A DNA stretch of 64,000 bases, from assembly GCA_024449915.1 (NCBI GenBank), contig JAMZAV010000109.1:992001-1056000 (forward strand). Direction: 5' to 3'. Shown here in pieces: positions 25,306 through 34,974 of the stretch (its first letter is position 1; each line of letters starts with the position of its first letter). Under the pieces are notes generated by a model, which did no database searches, was not told the origin of the DNA, and was given only the letters and a program-made list of their open reading frames with translations. The position numbers were made by a program, and so were the translations under genes. This DNA comes from Sweltsa coloradensis. Its lineage: Eukaryota; Arthropoda; Insecta; Plecoptera; Chloroperlidae.

Positions 25306-27207
25306 CTGGAAGCACACGGGGGAACAGTTAGGGGTAAACAAAATATAAGTATGAACTAATAAACTCGGAGGTATGTCATCGTGCTTCATACTGTCGACAT
25401 ACCTCATCGATGAGCCCGGTGAACGATTAGTACGTATAGTGTCACTGCAGTTCCATGTCAGTTGTACTGTCACCCCACTGCGAAGCAATTCGTTTCATAA
25501 GATCTGAGTGGAAGGATCGAAATACAAAAATCATAAATTATGAACATTAATTAAAACTACATATTACATTTTAATTGTCGAAACCATCATCGGAACGTGA
25601 TCGGAATGTCTTCATGTATTGTACCTGTCCCCCACTGAAAATCAGTTATATAACTGAGTGGGAAGACTCTTAATACAATTTATTTATTTATTTATTTATA
25701 GTTTGTTTGACTGCACTACAATAACAAGGAAAAGATTTATTTTTTCTGACGAAGATTATAATTCCCTAAACTATTTTTTCATCGGAATTTCTGAAATAAC
25801 ATTTCTCTAACACTACATAAATATGAGTGATATGTTATTTGACAGGGGTCGCGAAACTTCTCGAGCAATCAAAGGCTTTGACAACTGACGAAGATATGAC
25901 GAGACTAAGATTTTTTAAATGTTGTATAAATTTAATTTTAACGTGTTACAAATGAATTTACAGTCATAACGGTTAACAGTCTGCCATGGATTGCACATCA
26001 CATCATGGATACTGACTAGTTAGGTTTAGAATCTAGATACCAGATTAGATCTGTATGCGCAACGGTACAAATATGTATGGGCTTAGTACAATGAATAAAA
26101 CAAACTTGATACAAATAGTGTATCCTAAGAAGGTAAAGTTGCTAAACAACTGAATGTGAATTGATACAATCTTAATGCCAGCCCCAGTCGAAATACTTCT
26201 AATGTAATGTATGTATTTTTGCAATCCGTTTATTATAAAGGTCCTTAATAAAAGTGCATACACAAATATCTATAAACAAGTTCATGCTACTCTGAACACA
26301 TAAAAATAAGCAAGTAATGATTTTTTATTTTGTTCGTAGCCATTTTCTACCATCTTCATTCGTTGTTACTGGGTAGACTATACCGCGCCCTATATTAGAG
26401 CATTACAATATTTAAATAAAAAATTAACATATCTCATCAATATATGTGTATAAAATTTAAACCTCATAATACAGCAGGCAAAAGAGTCGTTTTGCACTTT
26501 TATTTTTGCTTTTATTCGGTGACTTTTGAAAGGAGACGCCAATAACATCCTCGCAATTATTGAGCTGTCAGACAACGCCAATATTTGTGATTTAAAACCT
26601 ATGTTGGCAAATATGAGGCCAACATAAATCACCATTAGTAATTTGGACAGTTATTATAACAGATGCGTAGACATAACATCAATAACTTGTTGTATAAAAC
26701 ACGCGCCTGTTAACGGGATTGATTGCGGTGGTTGAGTGGATTCTAAAACAATCAAACCGCAATGGTTGAATATCGTTGGTTCTTGGCTGTTTCAAACAGA
26801 ACAAATAGGTTTAAGAATTCCGTGTCCCAAAGATAGACTGTTAGTTTATTTAAATATTGAAAAAGTTTATTTTAATATAAAGTTTAGATCATACGGGACA
26901 GCACATTCATATCAAGACACCGATATTTTTTTATATTCAGACTTAAATAAAAATCTAGACAACGTCCCGGGTATCTGTGTAGATATCAAGGCAAGTTAAC
27001 GTTCTAAAAAGTAAAGCCTAGGTTAATCAATTTAGATCAAGTTCTAATTAGTAACATAAAAGATAAAACAAAGTCGATTTAAAATAAATGTGTTAAAACC
27101 AACATTTAATTATGGTAATGTTCAAATGTCACCCTATTATTTGTACAAACATTTCAGGATGATTTCTTCAAAAGAAACTTTAGTAGAACAGGTAAATGAT
27201 ATTTAGC
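25306..27207 (-). other. unc-13 intron between the two C2A exons (left part)
   Basis: Holds a retroposon-type tail at 25622-25700: hairpin CAGTTATATAACTG, then GTGGGAAGACTC and TTTATTTATTT. The rest is AT-rich. The 87-codon ORF at 26736-26999 (plus) resembles no protein I know. Confidence 0.45.
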
Positions 27208-27449
27208 AATTAATTGAATTTAACACTGTTCTTAGGTGAGAAAATGTTTTTTTATAATGTTGCAATATTTCGAAAAGTTTCACTTTTCTTCGACAGGCAG
27301 ACATATACAAAATACAAACATTTGAACAAACAATAACCACAGCTATGTGGATGAAAATTAATTGCAAAGAAGTTGTATTGTGTTGTAAATATTGCAACAT
27401 AATTAAAAACTTATTTTACTCACCTAAGAACAGTGTTAAGTTCAATTAA
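27208..27449. mobile_element. Short inverted-repeat element (MITE-like)
   Basis: Left end AATTAATTGAATTTAACACTG and right end CAGTGTTAAGTTCAATTAATT are near-perfect inverted repeats, continuing TTCTTAGGTGAG inward and then a weaker match (ATGTTGCAATATTT versus AAATATTGCAACAT). Total about 240 bp, no ORF. A family A element starts exactly at its right edge. No convincing target duplication. Confidence 0.6.
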
Positions 27450-28218
27450 TTGGATGAGCGAAGCGAAGACATCAATTTCACTGACCCCCAAAAAATTTAG
27501 CTCGGGTGTTTTTTTTTTTTTTTTTGTTTTTTTGTTTGTTTTTTGTCTGTTTGTTAACTCTCTACCAGGCAAACGGCATATCCGATCTTGATGAAAATTT
27601 AACAGGACCTTCGAAATCTCTGAACTTAGAGGTGTATTGTACATTTGGGTACAATCGAAGAAATATTTCTCACGAATATCGTACTTTTACGATTTTTTTC
27701 GATTTTTAGTGCGATATTTTCGTGACATTTGGGCCAATTCTGACCAACGGGTGTGGCTACAACGTTCATATTACACATGGACATTAAGGTTATGGTGATG
27801 TCGTACCTTTTGAAAAAAAAAGTTGAAAAAGTTAGCCAGAATCCATAGAAATAAAGCTTTAATATAAGTTTTTTGATTTTTTGTGCGATATTTTCGTACC
27901 ATTTGGGCCAATTCTGATACCAAACTGGTGGGAATACAACGTTCATATTATACAGGGACATTAAGGTTATGGTGGTGTAGTACCTTTTAAAAGAAAAAGT
28001 TTAAATAGTTAGCCAGAATCTATAGAAATAAAGCTTTTAATATAAGTTTTTTACAGTAAATAATACCAATTGACAGGTAACAAAAGAAACTTGACAACAA
28101 TCAGCTACAATGCGTAGGCAGCAAAACAAAGAACTTGCAAAAGTAAAGATATCCCATGCAAACTAAAATTTTTAAAAAGCTCATCCATCAACGCGGCGGG
28201 ACTTTAGCGTTTTCCTAG
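27450..28218 (+). mobile_element. Family A Helitron-like element, copy 1
   Basis: Starts TTGGATGAGCGAAGCGAAG and ends with a 5-bp-stem hairpin (AACGC, 12-nt loop, GCGTT) then TTCCTAG, followed by T. GCTCATCCA, the inverse of the 5' end, lies just before the hairpin. The interior holds a T-rich/GTTTGTTT tract, a hairpin of AGTGCGATATT type and two copies of a roughly 180-bp module. No protein-coding capacity. Sits in the unc-13 intron on the strand opposite to the gene. Confidence 0.75.
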
Positions 28219-28557
28219 TTTATAAATATTTCAGGATGATTTGTTACTTTTGAATTCCATTTTTTTTTAAATATGCCTAACATTATTATAAAAACTGTAA
28301 AATATACGGATCATCTATTTTAATTTATTTACCATTTAATTTGAATAACCGGAATCTTACACCAAATGCATTTACTTAATTTAACAAATATATACGTTTT
28401 TGGTATTATCATAATACATCACTATCAATCAATCATATCACATACATATTACACTAGGGTGGTATTTTAAAGAATGAAACTTTGATAGTATTGTTATGCC
28501 TTCCGTATCCCCTAGTTATCCGAATGTTATTAATGTTTGAATAGTGAAGATACTTAC

Positions 28558-28660
28558 AACAAGAAGTCTTGCTCCCAGCAAGGGTTGGGTCCCTTTACAG
28601 TCACAGTAGTGGATTTCACATTCTGCAGCTTCAAGGTGACGTAGGTATTGTACTGATTGG
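28558..28660 (-). CDS. unc-13: unc-13/Munc13 exon, first half of the C2A domain
   Basis: Internal coding exon of 103 nt on the minus strand. A pyrimidine-rich acceptor (ttttctgtttcag) precedes it and a strong donor (GTAAGTATC) follows. It encodes 33 codons including [18 protein letters not shown] and NPCWEQDF. These match the beta strands of the N-terminal C2A domain of Munc13-1 and ubMunc13-2, where FNTYVTLKVQNVKSTT and WEQDF occur. Munc13 proteins prime synaptic vesicles at the presynaptic active zone; this C2A does not bind calcium but homodimerises or binds the RIM zinc finger (family knowledge). The exon enters with two bases of a split codon and leaves with two (TT), which the next exon completes to Phe. 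The exon for the first roughly 20 residues was not found upstream. ORF prediction misses this exon because it has no ATG. Confidence 0.88.
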
Positions 28661-29458
28661 CTGAAACAGAAAACGAAAACATTTCAGACTTACAATATTA
28701 TTTTCACTCTTTACTCACAGACATATAAATTCACATTTTTACGTACATACAGTTATCGTTAAGTAGATATAAAATGCATTACTTTATTTCTGTTAATGAT
28801 AATGCACAAATAAGAGATTAAAAGTTAAATCTGTTATCTGGAGTAAATGTGTTGGCTAACACCTTCTGTGGAACGTATGTCATGTTGTCACTTCGAAATG
28901 TGAGTTATTATGTTTTAAATCGTAAAGGAGGACAATTTTGTTAACGAAAGAAGACCCAAAGAGCATTCCTTTCTAGATATTACAAATAATACCAGTATAT
29001 TGTATAATTATGGATTAAATGGAATAACACACTCCCAGAAATAACAAAATCTCCATCGACCATAAATTGCAACACCATCACCCGCTTGTCTAGCGGAAGG
29101 CTGGTCTACTGACCACGGAGCCGCTAAATAACTTATAAATTGTTGTTGCATCGGAGATCTCATTCTTGAATTTTTGTATTATATTTTTATTTTAGCATGT
29201 CTTATTCAATTATTATATCATATACGTTACATTACATAGAAAACGTTAATTGCACATTATGAAGTGAATGCCCACACAAAGAGAGTGTGTTCTTCGATCC
29301 ATATGCCCAACTATGCAATTGAGAAACAGTCGTCGCTCATTGACAAAATGTTCCCAAAGTTTTCTTTGTCTTTATAGCATCATCATATTTTTATCATCTT
29401 CTTTACAACAATGTTCTAAATCTCGAATTTATTTTTTTTAAATTCATTTATTTGGATT
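28661..29458. other. Upstream flank of the first C2A exon, no gene seen
   Basis: AT-rich and probably an unc-13 intron, since the preceding N-terminal exon must lie further right. No splice-bounded open frame matching the Munc13 N terminus was found here. Confidence 0.4.
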
Positions 29459-29710
29459 AAGGACGCGTCAACCGTTAGGTCATGATGCACCACTCTAGCC
29501 TAGGGGATATGGGGAGGAGGAGGCCCATGCTGGTCAGAACCAGCCACGGGTAAGGGGAGGAAAGGGGGGGGGGTTCTGACGTCGCAGTCGTCATCGTCGT
29601 CATTGTCGTCAAGGTAAGGGGGAGGTGTCCCCGACGACGATTGCCAGAGCTCGCCTCTATTTTCGGGGAGTAAAATACTTCCCTTCATACTAGCTGATGT
29701 TTGCTAGGTA
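29459..29710. mobile_element. Partial copy of foldback family D
   Basis: Carries GGACGCGTCAACCGTTAG and CTCTAGCCTAGGGGAT near 29461-29510, CAGAACCAGCCACGGGTAAG near 29535, a GTCGTC-rich stretch and CTAGCTGATGTTTGC near 29690. The same blocks occur at 44521-45000 and partly at 7660-7760. One arm only, so a truncated relative. Confidence 0.5.
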
Positions 29711-30174
29711 GTCTTTTTCTCTTGTATCGCATTTTACGTACTTTTGTTGTTATTATTTGTAATTGTATTTAATTTTATAAACTTGTACTTTGTATTGATA
29801 AGTACGCTGGTCATCCAATGTCAATTGGCCAGCTGCCATTACAGATAGAATTAATATGAATATACTTGGGTTATTGTTATAGTGGTTCTTCTAGAATTAT
29901 TTTATATTATTATTACTGTTTCAAACACAAATACAGCCTGATATTTATTGGCGTGAAGAAATAAGAAATAACTTGACAACAACATTAAAAGTGTCGTCAT
30001 GATCTCAATTTACTGTAACATTTTGTCCTCGAAATAAAACTCCTTTTCTTGTTATGTTTGTAACACTGCTTCATCCAAGATCAAAGAAGTTAAGAAACAC
30101 GACACGACGCAAAGCAAGAGATTTCCTATCTGCCAAGTGCTTTGAGTTAGACTAATGGCCAGTACGTGGCCAGT

Positions 30175-30420
30175 TTAACATCCCGTTGTTTTTATCACCG
30201 GATCCCGCAGTTGCAGCCCGGGCAGACGTTTCGCCGGACGAACTTTCTGAATGAAAGAACCTAACGCGATTAAACCATTTCCGCGCCACACGTCACGTGC
30301 GCTCACCGAGCCGACGACACGTGCACGAGATTTATATCCTCTCGATCGTCCTCCGTGCATAAATATGAGACGAAATGGTCGCGAATCAATATCTTGGCGT
30401 TCCGTTCACATAAATATTTT
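30175..30420. promoter_or_regulatory. Candidate CpG-rich regulatory island with E-boxes
   Basis: CpG-rich for this window, with CACGTCACGTGCGC and GACACGTGCACG (CACGTG E-box cores), TTTATATCC and GCATAAATATGAGACG (30357-30372). The last 16-mer recurs exactly at 17998. Could be a promoter or enhancer; no adjoining coding exon recognised. Confidence 0.3.
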
Positions 30421-30474
30421 ATTTTCAGGTATGTTTCGACAAAAGAAAATTTCAGCCTAAGAACGTGAAATTTA

Positions 30475-31200
30475 CTAGGCCACTTCGCGAACGCTTTTTC
30501 CAGTCGCGTTGATGGATGAGCTTTTTTAATATAACTGTTTAATGATTACTACGTTTTTAGTTGGATCTCGTTACTTTTTCTAAGTTCTTTTACAAAATTA
30601 TTTTTTTGGTAAATTTGGATAATTTTAATAAAGTAGTATTAATTGCTATGGTAACACCAATTAAAAATAGAATTTAAAATATCTCGAGGCCAAAGAAATA
30701 CTTTTTGTAAGCATTGTAGGTGATTGTTGTCAAGTTTCTATAGTGAATTGTTAATTACACCTGTAAAAGTCTTGTATTAATACCTTTATTTTTATTAATT
30801 CTGGCTAACATTTTCAACTTTTTGTTTCAAAAGGCACATCACCTATGAACGTTGTAGCCCCACCCATTTGGTCAGAATTGGCCCAAAAATCACGAAAATG
30901 TTGAATTTAAAAATCGGGGAAAAAATCGGTATAGCATGATTTCTATGAGAAATATTTCTTCGATTGTCACCAAAATCATAAAACATCTAAATCTAGTGAT
31001 TTCAAACGTTTCCATACATTTTCATCAAGATCGGAGTAGCCGTTTGCCCGGTCGCGAGCTAACTAAATATAACGAAAATATCGCATTAAAATCGAAAAAT
31101 ATCGTAAAGTACGATATTCATAAGAAATATTTCTTCTATTAAACCCAAAAACGTCCCCTCCAATTTTCATTAAGATCGCATATTTACGTCAGTTTATCTC
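30475..31200 (-). mobile_element. Family A Helitron-like element, diverged copy 2
   Basis: On the minus strand the 3' end reads GCTCATCCATCAACGCG, an enlarged hairpin region, then GGCCTAG at 30475 followed by T. The interior matches other copies (ATTGTAGGTGATTGTTGTC, GTTGTAGCCCCACCC, TTTTCATCAAGATCGGA). The right end is decayed, lacking GCTCATCCA. It lies just left of the F-box pseudogene. Confidence 0.55.
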
Positions 31201-31419
31201 TTTTACACTGGATTAATTTTCAACATACAGTAAAATTTTTTAACATATATTATGTATTCCACTTGACTTCAAGCTGCCAGATTAATATTTTGATTAAAAT
31301 ATGTATTAAAATATAGTTTTGATCGCCGTGATTAATTTTGATTGTGTATATAACAGTTTATTATTTTATTATTAATAAGTGATAACAATCAGTATTGTAT
31401 AAAGAATCATGATAAGCTG

Positions 31420-32895
31420 AAACGTGACCAAAGTAGCGTTAATACGTTCGTACATTATGATTTCAATATTATATTTGAGTATTTGAAAGTATTAGATGTT
31501 AATTGTTGTTTAGATCGCATTGTTCCAACGAGGCTTTGTCACTTCTATTGAGGATATGTGTAAAACTGGTGGAGCTCAAGCTAACTTCATGATAAGGCAT
31601 TCAGACCTGATATCACTATGTGACCAGCAATGTGGGATTCTGCGTGAGTTGGACCTGTCATCGCCGTGTAAAGTCGTGGACTTTTAAATGGTAAATGCTA
31701 TTACCAGATGTATCCATATACAGGAGATGCAAATACATTGGGCAAACTGAGACTCCTGAATATCTTCTTGCGATCTCAAACATGTCAAGTCTACGGCGTC
31801 TAACGTTTCCATCATGTTGCCAAACGTCCGATGAAACTTGGATTTCTTTCTTTTCGAAAGATGCGATTAAGAATTGACTTGACTCGGCTTGTATCGCTGC
31901 AGCTTCAATGACAATATAAGAAAATGGCTATACCTAATAAGTTGAAATCTAAGGACCTAACAATTAAGAATGTTTGATGGTTGATTACTATCAAGAGAAA
32001 CAATGTTACAAAGTTTTTTGTTTATTTCAACCTATTTCCTGAATTTGTCGCAAACCTAATTCTGAGATGGGACGTCTAAAATCAGTTTGTTCTTTCTTTT
32101 TCTTTTTAAATGTTTTCATTTTTAAACTCTTTTTTCTTCCTTTTTTTCTTTTTTCCAATTTTTTTCCATTTTTTTTCCTTTTCTTTTCATTCATAACCTC
32201 TTTTTATATTGATTAATTCATTAAATTTATATCATTTTTATTTGTAAACAAAATTGTTGTGTTCAAATGCATTGTTGTTGTAATGCTACTATTTCAAATA
32301 TGTATTAAATGTAGTTCATTGTATTTCTGCATCTATGTAATTAGATTTATTTAGTTGTCCTCCTTGTAAATCAGTTTTTTAAATGAATAGGAAAAACGTA
32401 AAAATAAATAAATAAATAAAAGATGGGTTGGAGAGCATCATTAAGGGGAGCCGCAAGCTAGAAAGCCTGACGGTTAAATTCAACCAGGTGGAGCTTGAAA
32501 TGACCGATTTACTCATGATGAAAACCAGAGTATTTATACCGGGTCTCAGGAGACAGTCTGTAGATTCTCTCTCGACGACCAAGTGGCAAGCCGTGGAAGA
32601 CTCAACTCGAGCAAAAGATGCCACATCTTGTACTTAAGAGCTTTGGTTATGCCTAGATATACGAAGAATCCCATTCAAGCCAAGAATTCGTCTGGATGCT
32701 TCGAGTTCCTATAGGTGCGAGTCAGAAGATGCCAATTAATATGCCACATAATCTTATGGACTTGACTAATAGTTCCTGGGTGCGAGTTTAAAGATGCCAA
32801 TTAATATGAATATGGAATTGACTTATACATTTTTAGCTTGGACACATTTGTTGATTCTTCAGCACATCACTGCAGTGGTAAACTTTATAGCCTAA
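31420..32895 (+). pseudogene. Decayed partial copy of the F-box/LRR gene
   Basis: DNA matches the intact gene at 40009-41199 in two blocks: 31420-31905 with about 40335-40850, and 32422-32895 with about 40975-41385. The second block continues past the stop codon into the 3' flank (GATGCTTCGAGTTCC here, GATACTTCGAGGGCC there), so it was copied as DNA or as a transcript with 3' UTR. The F-box part is missing. Stops and frameshifts break it, for example the stop in GTGGACTTTTAAATGG where the gene reads GACTGGACTCTCGAAGG, and AAGAATTGACTTGAC for AAGAACTTGACTTCAC. A retroposon tail (32013-32421) splits it. The short ORFs at 31695-31877 and 32428-32637 are fragments of it. Confidence 0.85.
32013..32421 (+). 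mobile_element. Retroposon tail inserted in the F-box pseudogene
   Basis: Interrupts the alignment between pseudogene (CAATGTTACAAAG, ATGGGTTGGAGAGC) and gene (CAATGTTACCAAA, ACGGTTTTGAGAGC). The last 150 bp match the family R tails at 13575 and 46045, ending AATAAATAAATAAATAAA. A short AAAG flanks both sides and may be part of the target duplication. Starts with a T-rich stretch and has no ORF. Confidence 0.7.
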
Positions 32896-33826
32896 CAATT
32901 TCATGATGAGCCAACCCGATGTTGAATAAATTTATTATATGAAGTGATTATTTATTTATTTGATTATTTAAGTTCGGAAACAACGCTCCTTGGTAAAGAC
33001 CTAGGACAGTTACAAGTACCAGTAAAATAGATGGGAGTCAGATATCTGAAACATTCGGTCCTCTGCGGCATCACTCCAAAGCATAATAAGATAAAAATTT
33101 CCTTGAATGCAATTCAAATTCGCCACCTCTAAGCAATCACGCCATCTAGTGTTAGATTATGCAACTGCACTGTAGTCAATTCTCCACATCTCCACTAGGT
33201 AGCATTCCCTGGCTTGTTTTGCTCAAGCAAAAGTTCCGAGTACAATCTCCTCAACTTCAAAACTGCAAACTTGCAATTGCAAGATAAGTGAGTCAAGCAA
33301 GTGAGTCAGTCAGACCGAGGCCGTCAGTCAGACTCACTGCAGCACTCGGTCACAAGTCTTCCAGTGTTACCATACCATTTTCAGCTTTAACTATGAGACT
33401 ATGACACTCAACAGTGGATTACAAACACCCACATTTGGTAAGTCAAACAATTACACACCTATATCTCTATTCAGAAATAATACCTGCATCAACCGATTAT
33501 TATCTTTGCATATCTGCAGTTCCCACTCCTAGACACATAATCATGTAAATCCACATGTCACAACAAAACGAGACTGTCTTCAAACTCTCCCTATCACAAT
33601 CCGTATTCCCGTCATGAGTGTCATTCCACAATCATTACAGCATAGCAAGTAGGCGATTAGAGCGTGTTGAGAGAGACATTATTGTACTCTATGCGTTGAT
33701 TAATAAATTAGTTTAGTTAGTACCTATTCTGTTAATCTGACATCCTGAGTGCCTGAGTGAGTATAGATATAACATTTCAGAAGTGATATTGGGACGAAAG
33801 TACAATTTAAAAGTTTTTAATACTAG
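32896..33826. other. No gene seen
   Basis: Begins just past the pseudogene and a TTTATTTATTT run. It includes a less AT-rich stretch (33110-33420) with GAGTCAGTCAGACC repeats and no open frame of note. Confidence 0.4.
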
Positions 33827-34515
33827 TGACTTGTGGGTACTTGTTCGGATGGAGTGCCCCAACTTTTTAACACTGTTTTTCTCCAATAAAAACAATAACA
33901 AACATCAAATGATTTATATTTTATAATTAGAGATTAATATTTTTTTTTAAATTACGCTTACATGTTTCATTTCAATCTGTTTTATAAACGAAAGTAAGTT
34001 ATAAGTAGCGAGGAGTGGCGCGGCCTAGGCCTAGGCCTACCGTGTTGAGATGTTGTACTCACTGCAAGTAACCTTACAAGAACATAATAAAAAAATCCAA
34101 AATAGAATCACGTTTTTGATGTTATATTACAAAAAAGCTTCAAAACCTTTAACGTCGCTATTTTGAACGAAAGTCCTTTTGTGGTGAAAGTACTTAATAT
34201 TTAAAATAGCGACGTTAAAGGTTTTGAAGGTGGAGTATTTTAGTGAAAAAGGTTGGTACAAAGTAAAATCAAGTGCTAAATAGCCAACATGGCCGTCCAA
34301 GGACAGTGAAATGTGCGAGTGTTTGTGTTCAATCTGTGTTCATTATTCTACATAATTGGTATGTTTTCAGAGTGTCTAGTGTTAATAAATTTAATAATGA
34401 GTTCTTCTTGATTTATTTCTCATTTGAAGTTGTTTTTATCGGTTTTTATTGGAGAAAAAAACAGTGTTTAAAGTTTGGGCACTCCATCCGAACAAGTACC
34501 GACTTGTGTAACTAC
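33827..34515. mobile_element. Foldback element with two nested inverted repeats
   Basis: Outer arms: GGTACTTGTTCGGATGGAGT near 33836 pairs with ACTCCATCCGAACAAGTACC near 34482, continuing through AACACTGTTTTTCTCC and its complement. Inner arms: CAAAACCTTTAACGTCGCTA near 34141 pairs with TAGCGACGTTAAAGGTTTTG near 34207. No transposase ORF and no clear target duplication. Confidence 0.6.
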
Positions 34516-34974
34516 GTGATGTTGGCCAAGTTGCGCAATCGCCGTAATTAATGTAAATCTAATTATTCCAACTCTTACTGTGCGTATTTCGAACATATAA
34601 GGTACTTTTCATCTTATTATCAGTTCTGTGCGATTTATTATGGATTTTTGAACTTTTGAAGTGCGACGTGACAGGGGTTTGGGTTTATCCTAAAAAAAAC
34701 TACTCATAAACCCCCATTCCCCTTTGTTTGGGAGAGCCACCAAAAAACTTGCGAACCCCAGAACCGAGATAGAACTTTCCCGGACCGTTCCGGACCTAAC
34801 TCAAAACTTTCTTTTACCGCGTGCGCAGCGTCAGAATTTCCCAGAAGACGAGCGGGAGATGAGGATCTTTTTTCGTCGCGAGTGTTTTGCGTCAAGGTCA
34901 AACACATATTGGTAATTTATTCCTCTAAACGCCAATATTAGGTCTTACTTGAACAGGACTATTAAAATATCATC
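34516..34974. other. No gene seen
   Basis: Between two foldbacks. A GC-richer patch at 34730-34870 is open on both strands (63 and 67 codons) but has no recognisable product. Confidence 0.35.

Noticed and set aside
26736..26999. 87-codon ORF in the unc-13 intron
   Set aside because: No recognisable motif; length is unremarkable for AT-rich DNA with this many frames.
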